Part shown: one piece after another, positions 1 through 12,017 of the stretch | Numbering within the stretch: the first letter of the stretch is position 1 | Layout: the number at the start of each line of letters is the position of its first letter | From: Pyrus communis | Taxonomy: Eukaryota > Streptophyta > Magnoliopsida > Rosales > Rosaceae | Length of the DNA: 64,000 nt | Direction: 5' to 3' | NCBI RefSeq assembly: GCF_963583255.1 | Contig: NC_084804.1 | Coordinates: forward strand, 17,426,723 to 17,490,722 | The notes under the pieces: generated by a model | The model's database searches: none | Seen by the model: the letters and a program-made list of their open reading frames with translations, nothing else | Told to the model about the DNA's origin: nothing | Program-made: the position numbers and the translations under genes

Positions 1-2872
1 GACACTTTATGTGCCATGATTCTTCACTTACAAATTGTTGTATGAAGAAATGAGAGTTTCCTTGAACAACTCTTGAAAGTTTGTTATTATGTTTAGAACA
101 TAATGGTTGGTTGACAAAAATAGTCCATTTATATGGACTTATGATGATTTTGAATCATTGAGTGTTGAAGTGTTAAACCACTTAACGAGACGGAAACTAG
201 GCAAGGACTTCACCTTTGTGTCCCTATCCTAATGGTTCACTAAGTTTATTGTAAACTATATAGTGAACAATAACCGCACGCTCTCCAAATCGTTTGATGT
301 GTATAACACATTTGAAATAAGTTTCAAGAGAGATAGTGGGAGTTTAGGGACCATGACTAATGTAGTCAAAAGGGAAGTCAAATGAAGAAAGCAAAAATAA
401 CTCCAAGGGAACAAACTTTCTTTATGAATGGACATTGGAAGGGGTATTTGCAAGAAATGTCTTGCAAGTGTCAAGAACGCACCTTTCGAAGGTATTGTAA
501 AATGTTCTTGAATAGTTCAAAACAGTTGGTTCTTCTACTTGAATGTTTGATTCTGTATTAGTAACTATGTTTTACAATTGTTGTAAAAGTGTGCTAATAA
601 AAAGTAGAAGATTAATGAGAGAAGAGAAAGTTCTTCACATTCGGAAAGTGAATAAAATATAGATCTCTGCGAAAGCGGATTGTACTTACTTCCTCATATG
701 AACTACCAAAGAAATTGGAAAATACTAAAGATTGTCTTTACATTCCAATTTTAAGGAACTTGAATCCGTCACTATAGTAGAGATGGATGAATGTTTTGTT
801 TGACAAAACATTGTTCTTTATTAATCAATAATTAGATTATTGTAATTTAATTGGTTGTCTCTATAGTAGAGATGATGTGGTAGTTTAACTGTTTAGAATA
901 CGATGATGCTTAAAACCCAAAAAGGTTGCAAGGTAGTGACTAATCCCAACTGAGTTGTGATACCTCTAAAACATAAGTTACGAGTTGGTCATAGATGGAT
1001 GCTTTGGATCGTTAGATCCGGATCCAATACCTTCTTGTTAAAATTGTATAGAGGCGAAATGTTCGAATCTTTATTCTTTTGGAAAGAAGAAAGAATCACA
1101 AAGTTGTTGAGGTTAATTCACTTAGATATTAGTGGCACTTGTCCACAACATAATACTACTCATGATTGTATGACATTCACCGAAGATCACTCTCGGTTGG
1201 ACTATAGTTTATTTTGAATAAACACAAGTCCGAATACTTTGCAAAAGGTTTCAAAGAATTCAAGAAATGTAAGTTGATGAGTAAGACGTCTAAAGTATTT
1301 ACCTCCTTGGATTTGATCCAAGGAAAGATAACACTTTAGATGAGTTTCCTTGAAAGATATCAAGGAAAATGGCATCATAAGATAATGAATTTCTCCACTA
1401 GGAGAAGAACGAACTTGAATAAAATTTAGTTCGTTGGATGTTATCTATTACCCATATATAGGATATATATATACTTCTAAAAACAATATGATTGTCAATT
1501 AGAAGATCTTCCAAAATTTTCATAACTCCATAAGATGTAGTTGGAAAGAAAGACAAATCTTAAACATGTTAAGATTTGGGGTTGTGTGCTAATAAGCAAT
1601 ATTTGTTTGATATGATCAACAAATATAACAACCTAGTTCCTACACCACAAGCTCCAAGGTAGTCGAGAAGGATTTATAAATCGTCTCAAGACATATAAGT
1701 TGTACAGATCCATCCATCATGAATCTCAGCAAGTTAGTGGGAGCTATAAGCATCTTATGAGAAAAAGGATCAAATCGTTTGATTTCTCATAAAGATGTAA
1801 ATGAATCTTTTGTTTACTAGGTTTACAAAAGATTAGTGGGAGTTAATCATATTCCTAAATTTGAATATATATACATGATATATATTAATTTTGAAAATGA
1901 AAGGAATTCTTCATCGTTAAAGTTATGACTTTAAACATTCTATAATGATAGAATGTATATGGGAGACATAGTCTATATACATGGGATGGAAATCTATAAT
2001 GATAGATTTCAAGATATAATTGGATTATATCAATCCCTAAAATAGACAAGAGATGCTAGGAAGTTTCTCATATGATGATAAACTTCAATTAGAATGACAA
2101 TTCTAGTGAGACTAGGAAGTTGTTCTTCTCAAAGGGAATGTACCCTTTGACTCCCAAAGAAATAAATAGAATCCTTTATGCATACGCAGAAAGGTGATTT
2201 ATGTATTTCATATTGTATGAAAACATTGATATAAGTTGTACCTAGAACGGTACAAGATGATATCAGTGCAAGCCCAGGATCAGAACCATGGCAACTGTCA
2301 AGTGAATCCTTAGGTATTTAAGAAATACTAATGATGGATTCCTCAAGAATGAGGAAGAATTAGAGTAACGTAATGGAAGCGTAAATGTGTTAGATTATGA
2401 ATCTAATCCATCATAGAATATCTCTTCATTATGAATGAAGTGATAATGAGACATCTCTTTATTATGACTAAAGAGATATTTGGGTGGAAACGTTAAAAGT
2501 AATGACTTTAATGTGTTCCATCATGTATGCAAAATATATTGCCATATAGAAGCTTACAACATTGTTGTTTGGATGGGAAAGTTCATTTATGAACTTTCCA
2601 TTCGGTTCCAACCAGAAAGTGTATGACACTAATGGGGCGATAGCTCAAGCCAGGGAATCAAGGTCTCATCAAGGTCCGAACTCAAATGAGAGACTGAACC
2701 ACATGATTGAGAATCATGTATAATGGTGACGTCGTTATTCTCAAGGTTGCTTTTATGGATAACATATAGATATCCATTGTCTAGGCCTACTACTCAGCCA
2801 TTTATGAAATGACTACAGAAGAGGTATCATCACTGATGACTAAGCTGATTGGCTCTAGTGCAAGTGGGAGAT
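1..2872 (+). mobile_element. Decayed Ty1/Copia internal region (element A)
   Basis: This is the internal part of a Copia LTR retrotransposon whose 5' half lies outside the window. No long reading frame survives. The 957-1217 frame keeps an integrase-type stretch ending in TFTEDHSRLDYSLF, like the conserved ITFTDDYSRYGY region of Copia integrase, and the next ~50 bases continue the family pattern out of frame (KHKSEYF-like). Near 2633-2685 a fragment matching the end of Copia RNase H (GAIAQA..SHQ) can be read. The purine-rich 2861-2872 directly before the LTR is the polypurine tract and gives the + orientation. The many stops and frameshifts mark an old, inactive copy. Confidence 0.75.
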
Positions 2873-4655
2873 TGTTGGAAATGTGCCCTAAAACCAATCA
2901 TATGATGATACTTTATGGACATTTCACATGTTAAACTAATCTAGTTTAATATTAAGGGCAAACATTATTGTTTGAGCCGTCTCGTATAAATGTTATATGC
3001 TTAAACGATAAGTCCAAGGAATATGTGATTGGAAGAATGCGATCTAAAGAAGTTAGATTCATGAGACCATTCTTTCGTGGACACATCCTAAACGTTCCTG
3101 ATCATAGGATTGTCAATTGGGCATTGACAGTCCGTTAAGATCAGTACGTGCTATGTCTTCTCTCAGGGAGAGTGACTAGTCTCGAGTCATTGGTGTGTGT
3201 GACATCAAGACAAGCATGTAGGTGCTCAATAGAGAATGAGTTCACTGAACACGATCAACGAGGGGTTCTCATATTCATGTCACATGAGAACTCATGGTTG
3301 GGATAATGCAAAGTAGTCCTTTGACCTGAGGCATCACAACTGTCTTGTGGTTAGGTCCTTAATCTTTGATTATGTCAAAGTCACTCCATCAGGAGGGTGT
3401 CCACGGCATCGTCGGGGTTAAGCCACTTAGCCATGGAGGCAAGTGAATGCGCAACAAGGGATCTCTAACCTTCAAACTGTTTGAGGGAGAATACTCTATG
3501 ATATGATTTAGAATCTTTGGCCAGAGTATGAATGAGATGTTGGAATGCGTTCCAAATCACATTCAAGGTAATCATATAAGCACAAGACTCACATTGGATA
3601 GTAGACATGAATAAACTATCAAACCAAACAATGTGGTCAAGAGTATTGTATTAGAGAAAGACCGTATTGCATTTGTAATCCTAAACTGAATAGGTTCTCC
3701 ACCTCTTCTGATTAGCTTGGGTAACCATGACATGCTGCTAGGCGTCAACCATGGTTTGTGGAAGCCCTAAAAGTGTATTATCACTAACGGGAGAATTGAA
3801 AGTAAGTTTCAATTCACAATCGATTAGAAAGAGTTTTAATCGCCCACTGCCTCGCTAAAAGGAACCTAATGGATCGTTCACCGAGTAAGGTAGAGTTTGA
3901 AGAAACAACGGAGATAAGTAAGAATAATTAAATGGTTTAATTATTTATCTAAGACTAGGATTAATTAATATGTTAATTAATCAAACGAATAAGTTCGTTA
4001 AAGACCTCGGGTTAGTTTTTGGCCGCAAGGCCCAATGGGATTTGAATGTCAAGCCCATTAACTCAAGTTGTATGACAACTTGAATAAACAAAGGGCTTGA
4101 AAGCCCAATAAACCCTATGGCCGGCCATGTTAGAAGAATAGGGCATTTGGTCCATTAGGTCACTTATTTGAAGGGACTATATAAAGGACTTTATAGCCTA
4201 AAATTCATTAAGGGTTATTTTTTGGGGAAAGGATGAGAATACAAGCTCTCTTTTCTCTCTAAAATTTCGGCCACCTTGGAGGGATCATCTAGCAATCAAA
4301 CTCCTCCAAGGTCACTCATTTCTTCTTCATTATGCCTTGGTGATGAATCATTAGAGGTTCTCAATTTTGGGAACTTGGAGAAACCTTTTCATCCATCCAA
4401 ATCCATGGATCTAAGATGCAAGGAATGAAGGCCCTCTCTTTGGGTGATTAGCCTTTGCTTATGCAAAGAGGAATCTACAAAGGTATTGATTTCTCAACTC
4501 ACTTTGTTTTGAGTTGACTCTTGGTTCACCTATCTACTAGGCTTTGAAGTTCATGGGTTAAGTTTTGTTTTTGAGTGCATATAAACATGATTCCGCCTTT
4601 TAATTGTTAATTGCATGTTGTTGATGTTGCTCAAATGAACTTGTTTTTCACAAAT
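2873..4655 (+). repeat. 3' LTR of Copia element A
   Basis: The LTR begins TGTTGGAAATGTGCCC immediately after the polypurine tract, a common Copia LTR start. A TATA-like actatataaagg lies near 4177-4189, followed by a leader rich in CT and TTTCTC as expected for R/U5. The 3' limit is set only approximately, where the next sequence (from about 4656) reads as integrase of a different Copia element. The 5' LTR is not in the window, so neither identity nor target duplication can be measured. Confidence 0.65.
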
Positions 4656-4974
4656 CTTCCTTCAGGCATGTGATATGTTTACAGCTCATTTTGCTGATTG
4701 TCACTTTGATGAGACAGTCTTCCTATCGTTAGGGGGAGAAAAGACTGTTCCAAAAAAAGGGCATGAGTTGACATAGGTTGTGCCCACCTTGTCTCATTTT
4801 GATCCACGTAACACTCAATGTGAAAATGAAGTGAAAATGATCGTTTATCTTCAAAGTATTGCTAATCAAATGCCAGATGCATTCAATGATGCTATGAAAG
4901 TGACAAAATCTCATATACCAGCTGCAAATGCACTCGCAAGAATTGATGTCCATATTTGACAACATAAAGTAGCA

Positions 4975-6366
4975 GTGAATAAATCATCTGGTGCACGCCT
5001 AAAGTATGGTAGACCCCTAGGTTCAAAAGATTTAGCCTTTCGAAAGAGAAAGACGAGGGCACAACTGAATCCAAATGAAATCATTCAGGAAGAGAGAATG
5101 AATGACAAATCTACAACTCATGATTCTGTAATTTCAGAAAAAGAAAGTGTCCTTGATGAGACACATGTTCCTGAAGAGACAAAGGTACATGAAAGCAAAG
5201 AAATCTCCATAAATTATGCATGTACTAATGAATTATGCGATCAGAGTGAAATAATCATCGACAATATGTTCGCATTCGCAGTAGCCACTGAAATCATATT
5301 AAATGATGATATTGAGCCCTACTCTGTTGATGAATGCAAACAGAGACAAGATTGGCCTACGTGGAAAGATGCAATCCAGGAAGAATTAAATTCCTTAGAA
5401 AGGCGAAGTGGTTTTGGACTAGTAGTCCAAACTCTGCCTGATGTAAATCTCGTGGGTTACAAATGGGTATTCACAAGAAAGCGCAATGAGAAAAACGAGA
5501 TTGCAAGATATAAAGCACGACTCGTTGCACAAGGCTTTTCACAAAGACTTGGAATTAATTATGAGGAGACATACTCTCCTGTAATAGACGCAATTACGTT
5601 CCGTTACTTAATAAATTTAGTGGTTTCAGAAAAACTTGACATACGACTTATGGATGTCATCATTGTGTATCTATATGGAGAATTAGATACTGACATATAC
5701 ATGAATGTCCCAGAAGGACTTAAGTTACCTGAAACAACTAACAAACCACGAGGTATACTCTCAATCAAATTAAGGCAAGCATTGTATGGGCTGAAACAAT
5801 TTGAACAAATGTGGTATAATCGTCTCAGTGAGTATTTGATCAAAAAAGGGTATACCAACAATGTCATTTGCCCTTGTGTGTTCATTAAGAAATCCAATTA
5901 TGGATTTGCTATAGTGGTAGTATATGTCGATGATATGAACCTTGTTGGAACCCCTGAAGAGCTCAATAAAACAGCTAAATATCTAAAAAACGATTTTGAA
6001 ATGAAAGACCTTGGAAAAACAAAATATTGTCTCGCCTTGCAGATCGAGCATTGTACTAGTGGAATTTTGGTCCACCAATTAGCTTACATTGAAAAAATCC
6101 TAAAGCGATTTGGCATGGACAAGGCTTATCCACTCAACACACCAATGGTCGTTCATTCTTTGGACATTAAGAAAGATCATTTCTGTTCAAAAGAAGATGA
6201 TGAAATGGTCCTTGGTCCAGAAATACCATATCTGAGTGCAATAGGTGCTTTATTATATTTAGCACAATGTACTATACCAGATATAGCCTTTTCAATTAAC
6301 TTGTTAGCAAGATATAGCTCTGCTCCAACAATTCGTCATTGGAAAGGAGTTAAAGATGTTTTGTGA
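4975..6366 (+). pseudogene. Copia reverse transcriptase fragment (element B)
   Basis: A 463-residue frame encodes the connector and reverse transcriptase of a Copia Pol polyprotein. Visible landmarks are KWVFTRKRNE and [14 protein letters not shown] around residues 160-190, the finger/palm region ETYSPV, and the catalytic YVDDMN box near residue 312. GDFEMKDLG-type and SAIGALLYLA motifs follow. The frame ends at a stop just after HWKGVKDVL, where intact elements continue into RNase H. The start ATG is not a real start: this is an internal piece of a polyprotein whose upstream frame contains stops. The polymerase box itself is intact, but the element is not functional as read. Confidence 0.85.
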
Positions 6367-6495
6367 TACTTTTGTGGGATAACAGATATGAGTCTCTTTT
6401 ACTCTGAGAAATCCACAAATGACTAGATCCTTATTAGATACGCAAATGCTGGTTTTCTCTCTCATCCGCATAAAGCACGCTCACAAATTGGATAT

Positions 6496-6717
6496 GTGTT
6501 CACTAATGGAGATACAGCAATCTCATGGCACTCAACAAAGCAAACATTAGTTGCTACATCTTCCAATCACTCGGAAATACTTGCTTTACATGAAGCAAGT
6601 CGTGAATGTTCTTGGTTAAGATCAATGATCCATCATATCTGGGATTCATGTGGTCTACCTTTGAAGACAAACAATCCAACTGTCATTCATGAAGATAATG
6701 CAACCTGTGTTGCCTAA
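6496..6717 (+). pseudogene. Copia RNase H fragment (element B)
   Basis: This frame continues the Pol polyprotein of element B after stops near 6366 and 6424. It shows the Copia RNase H signature SWHSTKQTLVATSSNHSE followed by ALHEASRECSWL and the HEDNATC segment that carries an acidic catalytic residue. The reading is stopped at 6715 after CVA. Beyond it 6720-6900 still resembles the RNase H tail (HISPKN, DLFT). Together with 4975-6366 it places the Copia domain order IN-RT-RH. Confidence 0.8.
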
Positions 6718-7200
6718 ATGAAGGAATGATTCATCAAGAGTGATAAGACTAAACACATATCTCCAAAAAATTTCAGTGCACATGAGCTTCAAAAGGCTAA
6801 AGTTACTGAAGTTAGACAAATCTGTTCCAATGAAAATTTGGTAGACCTGTTCACCCAATCTCTACCAAAGTGCACGCTTCAGAAGCTAGTGCAGAGTATC
6901 AGATTATGTTGACTTACCAATCAACTAAATTTAAAGAATGCGGAATCAGGGGGAGATACATATCAGGGGGAGCATCCATGATACATGCATGTTGTACTCT
7001 TTTTCCTTCATTTATGATTTTTCCCACTGGATTTTTCCTATCAAGGTTGAACGAGGCAACATAAGCATACATAACACTATATTAACAATTCAGGTAAAGT
7101 TGTACTCTTTTTACTTTGCTATGGTTTTTTCCCACTGGGTTTTTCTGAGTAAGGTTTTAACGAGGCAACTGATATTGATATGTGGGCATCCAAGGGGGAG

Positions 7201-7445
7201 TGTTTTAGAATTAGTGGGTGAATGCCCACTCAAAGGAATAAAGACTTGGGAATAGTATTTGATACTTTCAAAAGTGTCATCATTGTATTTGGATGGTTGT
7301 TATTACAGGAGTTGCTCTATAAATAGAACACTTCGTGTGCTACCAAAACACACTGTGAAAGAAAGAATAAAAAAAAAATATCAGTATCTCTCCCTCTCTT
7401 TATCTGTCATCCTTTTGTGTTATAGTTATAGTGTGATATTTTGCA
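7201..7445 (+). repeat. 3' LTR of Copia element B
   Basis: The LTR starts at TGTTTTAGAATTAGTG directly after the polypurine tract AAGGGGGAG. A TATA box (ctctataaatagaac) lies near 7315-7329 and an A-rich stretch at 7367-7380. The end is placed at TTTTGCA, where the sequence changes character, giving roughly 245 bp. The 3' boundary is uncertain by tens of bases because the 5' LTR is not available for comparison. Confidence 0.6.
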
Positions 7446-7447
7446 CT

Positions 7448-7498
7448 ACTTTGCTCATGTCTTTTTTTTTTTTTGGAAACACTTTGCTCATGTCTTTA
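7448..7498. repeat. 17-bp direct repeat around a T tract
   Basis: ACTTTGCTCATGTCTTT occurs at 7448-7464 and again at 7482-7498, separated by a T run and GGAAAC. It may be a short duplication next to the LTR end, or target duplications of a very small retroposed tail. Confidence 0.5.
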
Positions 7499-7560
7499 GC
7501 AAAGGTTATGTCTCTAACTTTTGCCTATTTATAACATTACTCAACTTTTTTAGTTTTTTT

Positions 7561-7790
7561 AGAAATGGTGACACTATTTTTAGGAACAGTTGTACTATTT
7601 CTAGAAATGGTGACACCATTCTTAAAAACAATGACACTATTTCTAGAACCGGTGCCATAATTTCTATAAACGAAGCCACCATTCCTAAAAACAATGACAG
7701 TATTTCTAGAAACGATGTCTCTACTTCTAGAAATAGTGGTCACCGCTTCTAGATAGTGACACTATTTTAAGAGAGTGTAACACTATTTCT
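7561..7790. repeat. 21-bp minisatellite, about 11 units
   Basis: About eleven units with consensus close to AGAAATGGTGACACTATTTCT run head to tail. Eight are exactly 21 bases, and later units are 22, 19 and 21. Because 21 is a multiple of three and the unit lacks stops in several frames, long spurious frames cross the array on both strands, with a 7-residue repeat such as RNGDTIS on the plus strand. There is no start context or conserved protein domain, so it is called a repeat and not a gene. Confidence 0.85.
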
Positions 7791-7950
7791 ATACAAATAA
7801 TTTATAACATTATACTTTAAAAAAAAAAAAAATCTCCGTTGTATATCAATGTGTTTTTTTTAGACAATTACAATTGATAATAATTTCAATCTAATCTTTT
7901 AAAATTTGACAAAATAAGTTCTAATCTTATAAGATATTTTTACATAAATA

Positions 7951-9221
7951 GGGTAAATTACGTTTTACCACCTCAACTTTGGATCGCATAACAATCTCAT
8001 ATCTTGTCTTTAAAACATCTACTTACTAATTCGTTGCAGTGTCAGACCTCCGTCAAATTTTCTGTCAAAATTTCTTTTAAATGCTAACGTGGCAGGCGAG
8101 GTACTCACACTTTCTCCTAAGTGGATTGAAATATTAATTAAATATTAATAAATTAAGAATTTTTTTTTCTAAAAAAATTAATGGAAAAAAACACTCTTTC
8201 TCCCACCAGGGAGATCTCTTGACCCCTTATTCTCCAAATTTGGTCACAACCTTCATCCCGCCGCTCTGAATTGACTGGAGCTCGCAAGCCCACACGTCTT
8301 TCGACGTCGTTGGTCCCACCTTCAGCAGTGTTGATTTAACAACTGAAGATAACAACAATGCCATTTCGAGGCATCGTCTTCTTCGATTATTCTGCCTCCC
8401 TCAGTCGCGCCTGAAGCGCTCATTGTTTTCTAGCGAGATCGATGACTTGTAGTCATCTTGCACACACCGTTGCCCTGATCGTCGTAGTCGGAGCAAACCC
8501 ATGGGGTTGTTGTGGTTGGGGTCACGATCAATAATGTAGAAATTTGAAAAATTAGGGATTTTAGCTTGTTGGGGTTTCTGATTTTTTAGTAAAGCTGTGA
8601 AATTGGTTTTGTTTTTGCTTTGTTTGATGGATTAAGGATTTTTGTTTTTGTTACTTCATTATGCTGTTTGAGATCGTTTATGATTGGTGGGTGGTTTTTT
8701 TTCACTGTGAACACACACCACGGCAGCACTATGCCACAACGTTTAGCCTAATTTTCGTTGAGCAATTTTTCAATTTTTTTTTTTAGGAAAACTAATGAAA
8801 TTGTTTGAAAAATTTGAGTTTAATTATAAGGACAAAATAAATGGTAAAGTGAATAGTATCAGGATTGACTTTTTAGTATAAAAATGTGGTTTTTCGTTAA
8901 AGTGAACAGTATCAGAAGTTTTTCGTTAAAATTCTTTTTTTTTCTTTCTTCTTTCAGTTTGTTCTCAATTCCACATGTTAATCAATGGGAGGATCTACAT
9001 GTTTAATAAAGTCAATTTGGAGTTCCAGTTGGGCGAGTAAGTGGGTCATGCGCATGCTAAGTCAACATTTGATATAAAAATTAACAGAAAAAAAGACGAA
9101 TGTCTGACATTACAATGAATTTGTAAATTAATGTATAAAATTTCATTGTTTAAAAAAAATGAGATATGAGATTGTTATAGAATTTAAAGATGAGGTGGTA
9201 AAAATATAATAATTTACACAC
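7951..9221. mobile_element. Non-autonomous Mutator-like element, ~1.27 kb
   Basis: The left end GGGTAAATTAC..TTTTACCACCTC..AACAATCTCATATC is repeated in inverted form at 9148-9219. The inverted ends share about 65 positions with gaps and a few mismatches. The bases just outside (acataaata on the left, about acatataaa on the right) resemble a diverged 9-bp target duplication, as Mutator-type elements make. No transposase is visible inside. The interior holds a C/G-richer stretch (8200-8500) and a small MITE (8780-8941). Superfamily assignment rests on the ends only. Confidence 0.6.
8780..8941 (+). mobile_element. Short MITE, family M1 copy 1
   Basis: The AGGAAAACTAATGAAA...GACAAAATAAATGGTAAAGTGAATAG block, followed by a TTTTCGTTAAAGTGAACAGTA motif, recurs at 13827-14005 in the same orientation. 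It also recurs near 50709-50880 (inverted) and 53338-53512. Copies are ~160-180 bp and rich in A and T with no coding content. Confidence 0.65.
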
Positions 9222-9225
9222 ACAT

Positions 9226-9388
9226 ATAAAGAGAGAAAGTGGGATAGGTCTAGGTGGAAGAAGGGAGAGCGGAATGAAAAGAGAAGTGGATGAGAGGAGA
9301 GAAGACAATAAAAGAAAGAGAGGAAGTGGGGCCGGGTAAAAGAAGAAAGAAGGGTGAGAGAAAAGAGAGGAGAAAGAGAAAAAAATGA
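9226..9388. repeat. Polypurine (GA-rich) tract
   Basis: About 160 bases on the plus strand are almost entirely A and G. Similar GA-rich sequence resumes at 9576-9625 on the other side of the foldback element, suggesting one tract interrupted by an insertion. Confidence 0.7.
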
Positions 9389-9575
9389 AGTATTTTTGCT
9401 CATCACTATTTAATGTGGTGTATATTTACTATCATATTTATCACTGTTAGATGTGTTTGAATTTCGAGATTCGTGTAGTACATATGCACAAATCTCAAAA
9501 TTCAAACTCATGTAATGATGATAAATAAGATGGTGAGCATATATCACACTAAATAATGATGAGCAAAAATGCACT
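9389..9575. mobile_element. Foldback MITE, ~187 bp
   Basis: The first ~90 bases (TATTTTTGCTCATCACTATT onward) pair with the reverse complement of the last ~90 bases ending ATGATGAGCAAAAATGCACT. The whole element is thus a near-perfect hairpin with a small loop around the tacatatgca at 9479-9488. It encodes nothing. The superfamily cannot be told without a target duplication. Confidence 0.7.
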
Positions 9576-9639
9576 CGAGAAAGAAAGAGTGAGCGGTGGG
9601 GCAGGTGGAAAATGAACAAGAGATAGAAAAAAATTAGCA

Positions 9640-10749
9640 GTCAGGTCAATTTTATTGGATTTATTAATATGACGTTTTGTTTTAACTATTAAATAAAGTT
9701 ACAGCTTTAGTTAAAATTTAAAAATTTGAAGACATTTTTATTAGTTTTCTGATTTGTTATAGTATCTTTCAATAACAAAGTGCAAGTGTTATTGCCGGGT
9801 GGAAAGTATCTCCATCTTCACCTCATTGTTTTATGGGTAAATGCATTTTTTCTTTCTCTTAGCATAACTTATAATAGTAATATCACAGTTCCTTATTTGA
9901 TAAGATCTAATACAGTTTTCTTTTTGCAAGAACTAGGCCCCAATGCATAATTATCCTCATACCAAACCAATAATTTCCATAAAAACGTACAGGAAAAAAG
10001 AAACCAAATGAGTAATTACATAAAAATTTGGAAGCTAGTATCCTAATTTCATGTAGAAGGTTATGATTTTTTTTTGTCGAATGATATATTTTATTAAATT
10101 ATAATTGAAAGATTTACCTCCGCAGCTTAAATATTAAAAAAAAATGATGGTCATGATTGGCTTGTTAGCGGTTGGAACAAGGCATGCCACTCAAATAATT
10201 GTGGTGTGATTCTGGTGGTTGCAACAGCCCAAAGATATAATGCAAAATGTAGTAAATCAATCGATCAACGCCCAAAGAAATTATTGACATTATAACAAAC
10301 ACAGGAGGGTGGTAACAACTAACAAGAGTTTCACAAGATAAAGTTAACAAGAAGATGGCAATACATGACATCAAATCATCAATGCCCAACTTCTTTTTGC
10401 TTCGTCCTTTTAGGAATTGTGGATCAAATACAATCGTCCCATGTCGGAAAAGTGATCGTCTAACTGATGTATATTTAGTGGGAACTCTAAATTGCACAGA
10501 CGTATTTTGAGATAAAACTTTTTACTTGAATGCGTCCATAGGACCCAAATCTATATTTGAAATAAATGTTTAAGTTGGTGATAATATATGAGGAGTAGAA
10601 AGCTGCCTATCCTTCATCTCCCCTGAATGACGAAATGAAATTTGAGCTCTTTACTTGTAACCACTATACTTTTATAAGGGAACTAATTTTTACGGTTCTT
10701 TTTTAATTTTTTACATACCTCTCTTTGTTTTTATCATAATCTTGTCTTA

Positions 10750-10780
<31 letters not shown>

Positions 10781-11020
10781 TACATTAAAGTATATTAAGA
10801 AGAAGAAAAAACCCTTATCCATGAAAAACAATCTAACATTTTTCAACTTTTGTCCATGAGTATTTGATACACAAGAAAGTACATTGGATCGCACATAAAT
10901 TTTCTCGTTGTCATTTTGGATAAGTTTAGACTTACCCATCGATCATCAATTCAATAAAGTGCGAGTCGACTCATTAGTAAATACTGTGGCCAACCTATTG
11001 TCTGCAAAAGTGATTAAAAA
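9640..11020. other. Intergenic region without recognised gene
   Basis: No conserved protein or RNA was recognised. It contains a trinucleotide repeat at 10751-10780. A 110-codon minus-strand frame at 10165-10497 has hydrophobic stretches but no recognisable motif, and I do not support it as a gene. Confidence 0.5.
10751..10780. repeat. (ATT)10 microsatellite
   Basis: Ten uninterrupted ATT units, readable directly from the sequence. Confidence 0.95.
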
Positions 11021-11024
11021 CAAT

Positions 11025-11678
11025 GAAAATTGACAATGCCCCTGCTAACTCACATTTAGATAATAACAATGAAAATTGACAAATGCCCCTACTAACTCAC
11101 ATCTTATGTGGATCAACTCAACTCTCTCTCGCGGAAAGACCAAAACCTAAGATTATCTCTCTCATTATTAGCTTCAGCCCTTGTTTTGGTGCCATTGTCT
11201 GAGCTTTTGTCTCAATTTTACGAGCTTCTCTCTGGGCTTTCACTTCGCTCTCCTACTCAATTGTTGTTTCATGTCACTGAGTCTTAAACCATCAACCTTC
11301 GCTACTCAACCTGTTGGGTGTCTCTCCTTGGCGGTGCACTTTGATCTTGGGTGATTTTTAAAGTACTTCTAGCAATATTTGATAGGATTATGAAAACACC
11401 CAATGCGCGAGTGGCTTACTCACCTCCATTTTTTGTTGATCCAATTGTTTCGTTGGTTCATTCTCTTGATGGTGTCATGTGATGGAGGCACAAATGACTT
11501 GGTGGTGGCTGCTGTTTTACTCTCCAAATTTATGAGTTTTTTTTGTTATGAGCTGGCTCCTTTTTGGGCTTTTTATATTTTCTAAAGTTGGTTTTTTTAG
11601 GGTCTCTATTCTTTTTATTAGTCTTTTTAGTTAATGAAAGTAACTTAATTTGAATATTAAAAAAAAGAAAATTGACAA
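11025..11678 (+). mobile_element. Retroposed sequence with 12-bp target duplication
   Basis: GAAAATTGACAA is found at 11025-11036, again at 11071-11082 within a ~46-bp tandem duplication, and directly after an A-rich tail (TTAAAAAAAA) at 11667-11678. Body, poly(A)-like tail and flanking direct repeat are the marks of LINE-mediated retroposition. The body has T-rich sequence with ATTAGTCTTTTTAGTTAATG close to the tail, reminiscent of plant LINE 3' ends. It could equally be a processed transcript. No ORF with a recognisable domain is present. Confidence 0.55.
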
Positions 11679-12017
11679 CCATTTGCAACAATTTTCTTCT
11701 TAAAATAAATACAGAAAAAAAAAATAAAAAAAAAAGAACAAAGCGAAAGGACAGTTTGACCTACCAATACCACCACCTTCTTTCAAAGCGAAAGGTCATT
11801 TTTGCCAAAAGTCAAATATATCAACACACTCAGAGAGGCACGTTCATTCATTTGAAAGTTTACATGAAGAGAAAGTTGGGGTAACTTTCCTCGTTAATTA
11901 GCATACAATTATTATTACAAATTAGAGGATTAACTTACATTAGTGCCAAAAATATTATTAAGAGAAGGTGAACAATAAAGATTCCACCAGGAAGAAAGAA
12001 GAAAAAAAACTAGACAT

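Larger units (their letters stand above)
4656..7200 (+). mobile_element. Ty1/Copia internal region, 3' half (element B)
   Basis: Element B resumes right after the LTR of element A, so A probably inserted into B. From about 4671 one frame reads a Copia integrase C-terminal part (FADCHF, LGGEK, SHIPAA), broken by stops near 4772 and 4957. It then continues into the reverse transcriptase and RNase H frames listed separately. Two purine-rich G tracts (6950-6970 and 7190-7200) precede the LTR at 7201; the second is the likely polypurine tract. The 5' half of B would lie left of element A, outside the window. Confidence 0.75.

Noticed and set aside
7441..7752. Plus- and minus-strand frames through the 21-bp repeat
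   Set aside because: Explained by a stop-free repeat unit whose length is a multiple of three.
10165..10497. 110-codon minus-strand frame with hydrophobic segments
   Set aside because: No recognisable domain, no splice partners and no supporting promoter; it may be a fragment of an old gene but cannot be supported.
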